Source of the DNA: Takakia lepidozioides | Lineage: Eukaryota; Streptophyta; Takakiopsida; Takakiales; Takakiaceae | NCBI GenBank assembly: GCA_030704615.1 | Contig: CM060732.1 | Coordinates: 33,649,053-33,709,052 of the forward strand | Length of the DNA: 60,000 bases | Reading direction: 5' to 3' | Shown here: one piece after another, positions 12,196-21,081 of the stretch | Layout: every line of letters begins with the position of its first letter | How positions within the stretch are numbered: the stretch's first letter is position 1 | The notes under the pieces: generated by a model | What the model was told of the DNA's origin: nothing | What the model saw: the letters and a program-made list of their open reading frames with translations, nothing else | Databases searched by the model: none | Made by a program: the position numbers and the translations under genes

Positions 12196-13308
12196 TCACG
12201 AAGGCCCCCAATCATCATACATAGTGGAATCTGCACACTGAAGAAATCCGGTCAAGCACATCAATTCTAACACCCTCATTTCCCTAGCCGGGTGATGCAA
12301 TAGCTTGGCCACTATCCCAAATTCATGTCCTCCCAACATTGGCCTGTTAACATCAACAACAACATGATAGTAGTGACACCACTTAGTCAATACTCCGCAA
12401 AAGATGGCTGCCATAAAACACAAAGGATCAAAATGATTCGCATGCAGCCCCTGGAGTGTCTTGTACGTTGTCTCACAATAGTCCGCAGTGCTGAACTCTC
12501 CCGGAATCAATGGCCAATTGTAAAGAGAGGATGTTAGGTGCTCATTCTCATGCCATTGACCACGACGTGAACACATACATACACCAAATCGGCCTGTAAT
12601 ATTCCGTGGCCATGGTCCACTGATTGGTGTCAATCGAGTGCCCATCTTCAAAATTGATTCTCCCATTAGAGTATGGCCATAGTCCTGCCCTATCCATAAC
12701 AACACTTCCCAACATGGCAGCACCTTATCGTCAGAATCCGCATAGACCTTCTCCGTCCGGCCCAAAAACTCTGAGTACTCCCAGTTAGTAGGAAAGTGAC
12801 ATCGTTCAAATATCGCGAACCCCACCTGAGAGACTTGTGTAGCACTAGGTTGATTGATGTACAAATCCTCCATCCACTTGGCGGTCAATAACTCCGGCCA
12901 GGTTTTTGCCTCCATCCATCTGCTTACCCTTTATTGAATTGCAGTCTGTGTCTAGACATAAGTAGATCCATGTAAACACTCCGGAACCAACCGATACCTG
13001 CGATGAGCTCTCTCCAACATCGTATGGAACTGGGTCTCGTCCAACACTTGAGCCACCAAAGGTTGCACCATATCCAGGTACCTTGGCAACAATTTGTCAT
13101 CTAACCTTGGAATAGCAGAGAGAAAACCACAAGCATGTACTCGATTCCAGTGCCTATCCCGGAGGTAAGATTGTCGAAACGCTTCCAGTCTATCTTCCAA
13201 TTGTTTATAGTACAAAAAATAGCGACTGGTTGGATCTCCAACAGTAAAAAAGAACTGCTCTGGATGGGCGACTGCCACATCTCCCCTAACCACCATCTCC
13301 ACGGCCAA
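12196..13308 (-). CDS. Unrecognised ORF in the pol position of the LTR element
   Basis: One minus-strand frame runs from about 13308 to 12196 (about 370 codons) with only two in-frame stops, TAG and TAA, near 12930-12945. The N-terminal part includes LEDRLEAFRQSYLRDRHWN and PRLDDKLLPRYLDMVQPLVA. The C-terminal part is Trp/Cys/His-rich (LPCWEVLLWIGQDYGHTL, CGVLTKWCHYYHVVVDVNRP). I see no YxDD, DDE, zinc-knuckle or protease motif. It starts in a different frame within the end of the retropepsin remnant. The long open frame suggests it was coding until recently. It could be a captured host gene or an accessory protein of the retrotransposon; I cannot assign a function. Confidence 0.5.
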
Positions 13309-13640
13309 ATTCTCCTTTGCGATAGTTGCATAGGTCTCCTTTACCTAGAGTCAAAGTGTCTTTCCCCCAATCATTTTTAGCTTTAGATTGGAACAACCAT
13401 GGCCGTCCTAATAAAATGGGATAAGAATAGGCAGAGACATTCAGTCGGAAGACAACATAATCAATGGAATACTCAATAGCAGCAATTATAGTTGGAACGG
13501 CAGTCAGGACTCCCATTGGTTTAACACGGCTTTGATCGGCCATCCTCAACACCAATCGAGTGTTCTAAAACCACTCCGGTAATAACAATGCCATCTATTG
13601 TCACATCAAGGACGGGGGCACCTGGATCTGGATTGAGTGT
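13286..13640 (-). pseudogene. Retropepsin-like protease remnant, active site deleted
   Basis: The conserved Gypsy protease C-terminal part is clear: LVLRMADQSRVKPMGVL, then YPILLGRPWL and KNDWGKDTLTLG. Upstream, DVTIDGIVITGVVLE should be followed by the catalytic D-(S/T)-G and the flap. Instead the sequence jumps in another frame straight to the RLVLRMADQS block. A deletion of roughly 20-25 residues therefore appears to have removed the active site. It follows the gag linker (13808-14239) and overlaps the start of the unrecognised ORF. Confidence 0.65.
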
Positions 13641-13807
13641 GGATATACTCACTTCATGGACGTCGTTATTCAATGCCTGTTTCCGCACTAGAGATGACTG
13701 CAAAGAAGCTCGGCATTGAGGTGCAATAGCCAACAGCTGCCGCAAAGAAATAGCAGGTTGCAAGGTGTCCAGGTCCTTAAGTATATCATAATGAACCAAG
13801 CATTTAG

Positions 13808-14239
13808 TCAGCGCCATGACCCTTCTCCGTCGAGACCCTTGGGATGTCCTATCTTGCCATTACCCATCTTCGGACCAGTATACTTCCCTCTATTTCTCCG
13901 CTGGACTGGCTCCGTTCTGGGTTGGGGTATTGTAACTGAGGTGACAGCATCCGGGTCGATAGAGTCCACGATAGTGGAAGGTGGATGGACAACCAAACTA
14001 GGCGATATCATCGTTGGTATCGGATGAATATCGGACATAATGGGCTGCACTTCCTCGATTGGCTTGGAGTTCATGCTATCGGGGGTTTTTAAGGCAGAGT
14101 CGTCCACGACAGGGTCCATTGGCAATAACTTACGAGCTCTGGTGGTAACTGCTTTAACCATGGGATTATCTGTCTCAGCATTAAAATAATAAGATTGCAA
14201 AAGGGGATCGGCTGCTTCCATCTTGCCTTTGCCTTTCAA
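13808..14239 (-). CDS. Gag-protease linker region of the LTR element
   Basis: 143 codons open, beginning with basic MKGKGKMEAADPLLQ and rich in Pro/Ser/Thr and acidic residues, ending in a basic stretch (PVQRRNRGKYTGPKMGNGK). No folded-domain motif. Its place between the zinc knuckles and the protease fits a Gag/Pol spacer; a frame break separates it from both neighbours. Confidence 0.45.
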   Translation of the reverse strand: MKGKGKMEAADPLLQSYYFNAETDNPMVKAVTTRARKLLPMDPVVDDSALKTPDSMNSKPIEEVQPIMSDIHPIPTMISPSLVVHPPSTIVDSIDPDAVTSVTIPQPRTEPVQRRNRGKYTGPKMGNGKIGHPKGLDGEGSWR

Positions 14240-14394
14240 AGTGGTTTCTTATCAGCCAAATTCATATCACTCATACATTCTTGTACTGTTACTCGATTCA
14301 CAACTCGATTGGTATTAGTATTTCCAAAAGAATGTGACGGACCTGCAGTTGGTGGAACTGGTCCTGAACCCGGAGGCGTAGGGATTGATGAAGT

Positions 14395-15118
14395 TTACTG
14401 ATGGATGGGATTTTGGGGATATGGACTCTCACATTGTTCAGCAGTATGTCCCTGACCTCCACAACGCCCACAAAGCGGGATATAATCAACCGGGGCTTTC
14501 GGATTAGGGCATTCGCTGGCAATATGTCCAATCTCATGGCAACGATAGCAAACATGATATTGACCATTCCTCAATCGCCGAGCAGGTGGTCGATAAGAAG
14601 CATTGGTCTGTTGTGGATACATCTGTTGTTGTTGGCCTCCTCCGCCCCCATAGGTTTGACCATTGGCTCCCTGAGGTGGTATCCCCCGCACTTGCTGTCG
14701 AGTAGGTTGATTAGCCGACTGGTGCCAGCTCTGGGGCCCTCGGGTTGGTCTCTAGGGTTGCTGAATCTGGGGCGGTTGGTCAGACCATTGAACAACCACA
14801 TGCTGGTTGGCAGATGGTGGGGTCAACCCAATTTTATTCCCAACCCGTCCTTGGTTTATTCTTTATTGGAGTTAAACCCATGGCCGATTGTAAATGCCAA
14901 CATTGTAACATCACATGTCCTGATTTACCACAATAACCACATTTAGCAGTAGCTCCATTAATAGGATTGGTCACTGGGCCCACGGGGCACTCATTAGCAA
15001 GATGTCCATGAACCTGACAATTAGAACACCACATATTGGGTTGTTGATTATTTGGCTTGGGTCTCCCTTCTCGTTTAGAAGCTAATTGCACGGAGAGTTC
15101 CTCCATTTTCTTAGTCAA
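14395..15118 (-). CDS. Gag nucleocapsid region with four CCHC zinc knuckles
   Basis: Four CX2CX4HX4C knuckles are readable. CSNCQVHGHLANEC and CGYCGKSGHVMLQC lie in 14834-15118. CYRCHEIGHIASEC and CGRCGGQGHTAEQC lie in 14395-14691, with a Gln/Gly-rich segment before the second pair. These bind the genomic RNA during particle assembly. The two pairs are in separate frames, with a frame break between about 14691 and 14834, so this copy is damaged. Confidence 0.75.
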
Positions 15119-15127
15119 TGCAACAAT

Positions 15128-16360
15128 CTACCTTTCTTGTGGATCAACTACTACATCAGCTGGTAGTTGATTTTGCAAGGATACAGGGGCATACATCCCC
15201 ACAGTAGACTGATTTAAAGATGAAGACATAGTCACTGGAGCTGACGATGCTTGTGGGGCCCAGGAATCGGTGTCAAACATTGTCGTGGATCCAACTGAAT
15301 AAGTAGTGACATTAATAGTCTCCCATAACTTGGCCCGATTAATTGCTACCTGTAAATCTGCAGGAATACCTTCCTTAACAAAACGTTTCAATTCTGCTGG
15401 AGCCAGCCCTTCTACAAATAGGCCCATCTGCATATGCTTAGGAATATTATGATTATTCCATCGCCGAAGAATATCCTCGAGGCGACCTGCAAATGAATCG
15501 ACCGACTCGCCTTTCACCATATGGAGTTTTGTCAGTTGCTCTCATAGACGATCGGTAAAACCCAAGGGTCGAAACTGTGTTAGGAAAGCTGTTTTAAAGA
15601 TATTCCAATCAGGAAATGCTCCATGTTGTTATCGATCATACCATTGAAATGCTAATTCCCGCAAAGTGGCAGGGAACATTGTCAACCAACAGAATTCCGT
15701 CCTGGCATTATTAACAATACAAGCTGTCATAAATTGAGCCAAATGGCGGTCAGGATTTGACCCTTGCAACCCCGTAAACTGTGGTAGGGGCAATACATTG
15801 ACAGTTCTATCGTTGGGCGTCCCCACATTCACCACCACTGGAATTGATTGGAGAGCGGCCGCAATTGGTACTAGTACAATATGTGGCACAATAGGTGGTG
15901 CAAGGATTGCAATAGGGGACGCGATAGGTGGTGCCGATGCAGCTGTCTGTGCGGCTAATAATGCTCGTCGTGCTATCCGGACTGCCAATCGGTAAGATCT
16001 GGCTTTAGCCTTATGTTCGGCGGTTACGGGAGATTCCCTCATACCCCATAACCCATTCTTCTTAATTGACAATACAAGGTGATCTCCTCGATTTCTTGCA
16101 ATAGTCAATTCAAGTGTTCTTGACGTTTCCTCTTGTTCAAGCGATAGTTGAATCTGCTCCTCATGCGCTAGCGCCAGAGCTAGCATCTCCACTTTTGTTA
16201 ACCTAGAACAGGGAGGCTCAACCGTCTCCCGCGCCTTCTTCTGAGTCCAAAAACATTCTGGGTTCTCTGCCTTCTTACGCTGCTTACATAAACTACAATA
16301 AGGACATAGTTGGAAACCAGGTGGAAAAACCTTACTATTACGAATGACTTCCCCCGTCAT
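15128..16360 (-). CDS. Gag capsid region of the LTR element
   Basis: The frame from ATG 16360 to 15629 starts MTGEVIRNSKVFPPG. It contains a Cys-rich segment (CPYCSLCKQRKKAENPEC), a Glu/Leu-rich helix, an Ala/Pro/Ile-rich hinge, and the retrotransposon gag core LPQFTGLQGSNPDRHLAQF ... TLRELAFQWYDR. The core continues in 15128-15520 (VKGESVDSFAGRLEDILRRW, LFVEGLAPAELKRFV) after a frame break near 15530-15630. This is the standard capsid fold region of Gypsy elements. The frameshifts suggest this copy no longer makes full Gag. Confidence 0.75.
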
Positions 16361-16436
16361 CTCGTAATTCCTCAACAAAAAGTAATTATCTTGAAAATTG
16401 TCAGTAAAGCATCACTATAGCAAACCACATCGTCTT

Positions 16437-16454
16437 TCCCCGGCAGCGGCGCCA
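16437..16454 (-). promoter_or_regulatory. Primer-binding site, tRNA-Asp type
   Basis: On the minus strand TGGCGCCGCTGCCGGGGA lies 6 nt inside the 5' LTR edge. It matches, with one substitution, the PBS used by tRNA-Asp-primed plant Gypsy elements (TGGCGCCGTTGCCGGGGA). Confidence 0.8.
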
Positions 16455-16460
16455 AAAAGA

Positions 16461-17917
16461 TGTAATATAAAACTATAATGGATCATAAAAGAGGATTAAT
16501 TAGTTCTAAAGTTCGTTCATTGGGGAAAGCACTATACGGTTGTAAAGTAACGATGCTAGACTATTCTATCTCTCTCTATCCCTCCCTTGGATCAACTTTT
16601 ACTACCAGTCATCTTCATCTAACACAATCATCATTCTTCCATATTCATAAATATTCTCTCCATCTTCTATTAACTCTGCTCCATCGGCAGAAATTAAATA
16701 CCATTGCTCAACTATATTTTTCCTCCAATAATCTCTCTGATACAAGGTCAACAGCTCTCGATACCATCCCTTATTGACTAACCATAAATTGATTATCTTT
16801 CTGTCACTACATTGCAATCTTTTAAAAATGTCTATCGACAAACTATTAGGCAGTCCGGTAATTAATTCTACAGGATATGCTATCTGTTCTCCTTCACCCA
16901 TCACTAGCAATCATTTTTTTTACCACCAATTATGTCTCTTCAGTTCCTCCAGGGATTTTCCCTCACCAAAACTATGATTCCATTCTCTCATAAGTTCAGG
17001 ATAGCCTTCAAATGGTCGATACCACTTCTGCGACCAACTATGCTTCCAATAACAACTCTGGTATAAGATGGATATCTCTCTATACCATCCTCTATTGACT
17101 AATTGCAATAAAAACATTTTTTTGTCACTACAACAAATCTTCTGAAAGATTATTATCGATAAATGATATGGTAATCCAGTAATCAACTCTGATACTGCTT
17201 TTATTCCTCATCAAAGCTTTTTGCCATGCAAATGATTTTAATTCACGGTTGCACTCCTATCATTAATCCAATTGAAAACTCTCTCTTTCTTTCTTTCTTC
17301 GTTTCCTTAATCTGCTCCTGCTTGAGCTTTGGATATCCACCTATCAATATTTCTCTTGGTAGACCAGAAACTAATTCTCATACCAAATTCTTATTTGTTT
17401 CATTTGTGCGCATTCTCACCATCTCATATAATTATGGTTCTTCAATGCTTACACACAGAATAACATTCTCCTTCCATCACTCCATTCTTCACACATACAC
17501 AAAGTGAATTGCACTTCCTTTGTCTTCTTCTATTCATTCATGAATCATAACACTGCTGCAAGAACACAATACTAAATCTACCATTGCAAAATGACTCTAC
17601 CTCCTACTCACTCTACTCTCCTTACTCCGGTCACGGCTCTTTGGCTCATCTGACCCTGTCTGCTTCTCACAAACGCATTATATAGCAGAGTACTCCAACA
17701 ACTATAATAACCGCTCAAACTCCTTCATCCATCCTTTACAATTATTCATCCATTTCTTCTATCATTCAGTCCAAGATAGACTATCGGCTGTATACAAGAT
17801 ATCGAAGAATACTGCTGTATCGCAGCAATATCGAAGGTATCGCAGGCTATTTCGATGAGAAAGATATTAAAAAGTTCTGAAAATTGTCATTGAGTCAGAA
17901 ATTCCTATTATTCTACA
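16461..17917 (-). repeat. 5' LTR of the element
   Basis: 1,457 bp, TG...CA termini, partner of 10585-12035. Promoter elements were not resolved. It contains the better preserved F-box-like frames. Confidence 0.93.
16602..17186 (-). CDS. Tandem F-box-like modules inside the LTR
   Basis: Two consecutive minus-strand modules share the same plan. Module A (17201-16920) reads SELITGLPYHLSIIIFQKI then LLQLVNRGWYREISILY. Module B (16910-16602) reads VELITGLPNSLSIDIFKRL then NLWLVNKGWYRELLTLY. The pattern LPxxLxxxIFxxL...LVNxxWxxxxxLY resembles F-box domains (substrate adaptors of SCF ubiquitin ligases). A and B are in the same frame, separated only by TAA/TGA stops near 16915. A third, weaker copy (ELVSGLPREILIGGYPKL, about 17290-17395) lies upstream. 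The same frames occur in the 3' LTR. Such coding inside an LTR is unusual. The F-box assignment is an inference from motif spacing. Confidence 0.5.
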
Positions 17918-17922
17918 ATTGT
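17918..17922. repeat. Target-site duplication (right copy), ATTGT
   Basis: Matches 10580-10584 on the other side of the element. Confidence 0.9.
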
Positions 17923-18009
17923 TCCAGCAAACACCCCAACCCTACTTATCACACTAGTTCTTATGCTCAATTGCATCTGCTACTCTCTATAATCCAACAG
18001 GCGTTCACC

Positions 18010-19200
18010 TTCTTGCCTCGATTGTCCCACCATTGACTGGGCTAGAAAAGTATTCATTCCACAGCTTTTCCTCGTCATTTGCCCCTAAGTCTCCCAAGCC
18101 TCCATCCCGCGCCCTTGCTGTGCATATCCTGCAATCATCACACTCCACAACACCACATGTCGTTCAGCCATACTGAGAACACTCCCTTTGCATCCTCAAT
18201 GCACCCACATTTGGCAGACATGTCCACCAGGGCAGTGTTCAGAATGATATCAGGTGCAATTCCAGATTTGATGATGTCACCATGGATCTCTTTGCCCTTT
18301 TCCAGGGCTGCCAGGCTTGCACAAGCATTGCAAACACACACAAACGTGATCTGGTTACACTTCACCCCTTCCCCCATCATAGGTCTCCAAGGCCTCCATC
18401 CCGCGCCCCTGCTGTGCATCTACTCCAAGCATGGCATTACATGACACCATATCTTGTTCAGCCATACTGTCGAACACACCCTTTGCATCCTCGATGCACC
18501 CATATTTTGCATACATATCCACCAGGGTATTGTTCAGAATGACATCGGGTACAATCATAGGTCATAGGTCTTCAAAGCCTCCATACCATGTCCCTGCTAT
18601 GCATACCATGCAAGCATCGCGTTCCACAACACCACAAAATGTTCAGCCATAGTGTTGAAAACTCCCTTCGCATCCTTAATGCACCCATATTTGACATTCA
18701 TGTCCACCAGGGCAGTGTTCAGAATGAAATCTGGTACAATTCCAGCTTTGATGATGTCACCATGGACCTTTTTTCCCTTTTCCAGAGCTCCCATGCTTGC
18801 ACATGCATTGTAAACACAAACAAATGTGTTGGGCTTCACCCCTTTGCACATCATTTGCTCATAGGTCTCCAAAGCATTCCTACCACACTCATGCTTGGTA
18901 AATCCTGCCAACATTATATTCCACGTGATCAAAGATCATTGAGGCATTCTGCATCCATGATGCTCCCGCACTTAAGGTGTTGAGTAGAAAAACATTTGGC
19001 GTGAATCCACTTTGGATAATGTGAGTGCGCACTGCTTTCCAGCTTCCACTTCCATCGTGATGCACTTAAGAAGAGACAGACATACGTACCTGAATCTGCT
19101 GAAATGCCTCATTGGTCTAAAGTCTGTAGAGCATGCCTGCCGCAAAGCATCTTCACATGCCTAGAAGTGCAGCCAGAAGAGGCAGTGTGGACTCCCTCTC
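18010..19200 (-). pseudogene. PPR (PLS-class) repeats joined to a PDF motif half, decayed
   Basis: Minus-strand translation shows pentatricopeptide motifs in several frames. Examples are ITWNIMLAGFTKHECGRNAL (about 18930), ASMGALEKGKKVHGDIIKAG, NTALVDMSAKCGCIEDAKGV (about 18200) and a final AQQGRGMEAWET near 18100. A degenerate N-terminal part (SGFTPNVFLLNTLS-like) lies near 19000-19150. Frame changes near 18140, 18430 and 18590 break it. Directly after the last PPR comes DEEKLWNEYFSSP and, in another frame, QWWDNRGKK (about 18076-18010), the first half of an OSB-type PDF motif. PPR proteins bind organellar RNA. No DYW deaminase domain is present. Confidence 0.65.
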
Positions 19201-19221
19201 TTGATCCTCTTTCAGAAGCTG

Positions 19222-19690
19222 TGGTCATGGTTGAGGTGCCTGGTTTTATAAACTGTGCCGCTGCAGCTGCAACCCTTAGTTGACCATCTACCCATGCAGG
19301 TTTTTCTTGTAGCTATTGATCCACAGGGAATCGCATCTGGTACAATTCTAGCTTGCGATGCAACCATGCACCTCTTTGCCCTTTTCCAGGGCTGCCAGGC
19401 TTGCACACGCACTGCAAACGCACACAATCCTGATGTGGTCGGGCTTCACCCTTCCCACATCATTTGCTCATAGGTCTCCAAAGCCTCCATCTCGTGCCAC
19501 TGCTGTGCATACCCTGTAAGCATCGCATTCCACAACACCACATCTCGTTCAGCCAGAGTGTGGAATACTCCCTTCGCATCCTGAATGCACCCACATTTGG
19601 CAAACCTGTCAGTTTAGGATGACATCTGATACAATTCCAGCTTTGACGATGTCAGCATGGACCTCTTTCCCCTTTTCCAGGGCTCCCATA
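19222..19690 (-). pseudogene. Second PPR fragment joined to a PDF motif second half
   Basis: From about 19690 the minus strand reads (with frame changes) MGALEKGK-(E/R)-VHADIVKAGI and LNALVDRFAKCGCIQDAKGV-like PPR sequence, then a further ALEKGKEVHG-like segment ending IVPDAI (about 19340). It passes directly into LWINSYKK and, after a one-base insertion, PAWVDGQLRVAAAAAQFIKPGT (about 19320-19225), the PDF second half seen also at 10350-10430. The left edge of the Copia fragment abuts this copy at about 19690. Confidence 0.55.
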
Positions 19691-20833
19691 GTTGTCGATT
19701 GTCAGCCACGTACACTGGCCAACGCCCTCTGGGTATTTTTCTCATGGTCTTGAACCATTTTTGTTTATCAGTCATATGTTCAGTTGCGCATCCATCAGCG
19801 AACCAAAACTCCTGATCGCGAATAGTTGAATCAATTGCAGCAAACGCTACACTCTCACATTTGTCAAGAGTTACATTGGCATGACTTCTTGATCCAGATG
19901 TGATCCCCGCAACTTCATCACGTATGCGCTTTCGACATTCCTTTATCCAATGTCCTGGCATACCACAGTAGTTACATCTGCTGTTCTTCTTTTTCTCAGC
20001 CATAATGTCAATAGATGAGCGGTGGTTGCAACCATGAGGATCCCTTGAACTTGATTGCATCGACCTCTTTAGTGCTGCGTTCTTACTGTTCTTCTTGATT
20101 TGTTTTCCATCCTTCATAAAGAATGGGTGACCTCCAGCCTGATCTCCTTCTTGCTCTACATCATACAGCTTTGCTCTTGCTTCCTCTTTTAACAGCCGCA
20201 TTGTTAGATTATCGATTGTCTGACTGGCTTGTGGAACGTTGTCCCACGCTGCCAACACATATTTGTAGGACTGGGGCAAACTGCAGATGACCTTTGTCAT
20301 TATTGCTGTCTCTGACGTTACTTCACCGAGATCGTTCAATTTAGCAGCTAATGACTCGATCTTGTTAATGTGATCAGCTATTTCATCACCTGCTTTCATT
20401 TTGTATTCAAAAAACTCTTGATACAGGACGTGTTTATTCTCTGACACGTTTTGTTCATGAGTGGCCAATAACCTCTGCCACATCTGATGTGCAGTAACAC
20501 AATTAATCAGCCTCTGAAGGTGTCTCTGATCTACAGATGCACAAATGTACATCTTCCCTACATTATTTCCTTCGTCCCAAACTGTTTGTGCATCAAGTAA
20601 CTCATCGGCAGAAGCACCTGGGTTTGCTACCGCTGTTGGTCTAACTGCAGATCCATCAATTGATTGTCATCAATCGTTTTGCTTCAAACACAATCCTCAT
20701 CTGGAATTTCCACAACTGAAAGTTCTCGCCATTGAACTTGGTTATGTGTGTGAAATCTCTTGTATCCACATTCCTAGCCATCCTGACTAACTTCTGTAGA
20801 TTAAACAAAAACAAGAAAGCATAACAGCATCTT

Positions 20834-20874
20834 TGGCGTAGTGGTTTGAGTACCAAGATCGTGGGCCCATAACC
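20834..20874 (-). promoter_or_regulatory. Copia primer-binding site complementary to the middle of initiator tRNA-Met
   Basis: On the minus strand GGTTATGGGCCCAC (20874-20861) directly follows the LTR terminus. Its complement GTGGGCCCATAACC is the anticodon stem-loop of plant initiator tRNA-Met. Priming from an internal cut of tRNA-iMet is known for Drosophila copia. Further on, the complement of TGGCGTAGTGG (20834-20844) matches the tRNA-iMet D arm (TGGCGCAGCGG) at 9 of 11 positions. Confidence 0.6.
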
Positions 20875-20952
20875 TGTTGACAGAGTTTATAAATCTACAC
20901 ACATCTACAACGAGATTTCACAGCCAGAGTCCTACGGTCTGTATATTCAGAC

Positions 20953-20972
20953 ATGAGAGAGAGAGAGAGAGC
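20953..20972. repeat. (GA)n microsatellite in the putative Copia LTR
   Basis: About nine GA units. Confidence 0.85.
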
Positions 20973-21081
20973 ACTAAGTAAGAGACAACAAGACAACTGT
21001 ACTTGATTCTTGAAAAACAAGATACATAACAGTCAGGCTTCACGTCTATCTGTATTCTGTATTCCGTCCAGTAACGAGCAG

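Larger units (their letters stand above)
10585..17917 (-). mobile_element. Complete non-autonomous LTR retrotransposon without RT/IN (minus orientation)
   Basis: A 7,333-bp element bounded by two near-identical LTRs (10585-12035 and 16461-17917) that read TG...CA in either direction, flanked by the 5-bp duplication ATTGT. In minus orientation the PBS next to the 5' LTR (16437-16454, TGGCGCCGCTGCCGGGGA) is of the tRNA-Asp type used by Athila/Tat-like Gypsy elements. A purine-rich tract (about 12036-12051) borders the 3' LTR. Internal order is gag, four CCHC knuckles, retropepsin remnant, and an unrecognised ORF; no YxDD reverse transcriptase, RNase H or integrase is visible. LTR divergence over the first 110 bp is about 2-3%, suggesting fairly recent insertion. 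It lies in a PPR-PDF relic. Confidence 0.93.
19690..20992 (-). mobile_element. Truncated Copia retrotransposon: LTR end, PBS, gag, start of protease
   Basis: Gag starts at ATG 20781 (MARNVDTRDFTHITKFNGEN) and, after a frameshift near 20655, continues to 19690. Recognisable parts are the UBN2-type gag core (WQRLLATHEQNVSENKHVLYQ; LPQSYKYVLAAWDNVP), one zinc knuckle (CNYCGMPGHWIKEC) and the protease start FWFADGCATEHMT, where DGCA replaces the usual DSGA. The frame ends abruptly at about 19690 in PPR sequence, so integrase, RT, RNase H and the 3' LTR are missing. Upstream, an LTR end (CA at 20875-20876) is directly followed by a PBS. The outer limit of the LTR was not resolved; a CAACA at about 20988-20992 could pair with the TGTTG at 20875, but that LTR would be very short. 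Confidence 0.75.

Noticed and set aside
12036-13308. Reverse transcriptase or integrase of the LTR element
   Set aside because: No YxDD, no HHCC zinc site and no DDE-like motif spacing in any frame.
18079-18983. Plus-strand frames of 70-130 codons opposite the PPR relic
   Set aside because: They are antisense shadows of PPR repeats, which explains their repeated similarity to one another.
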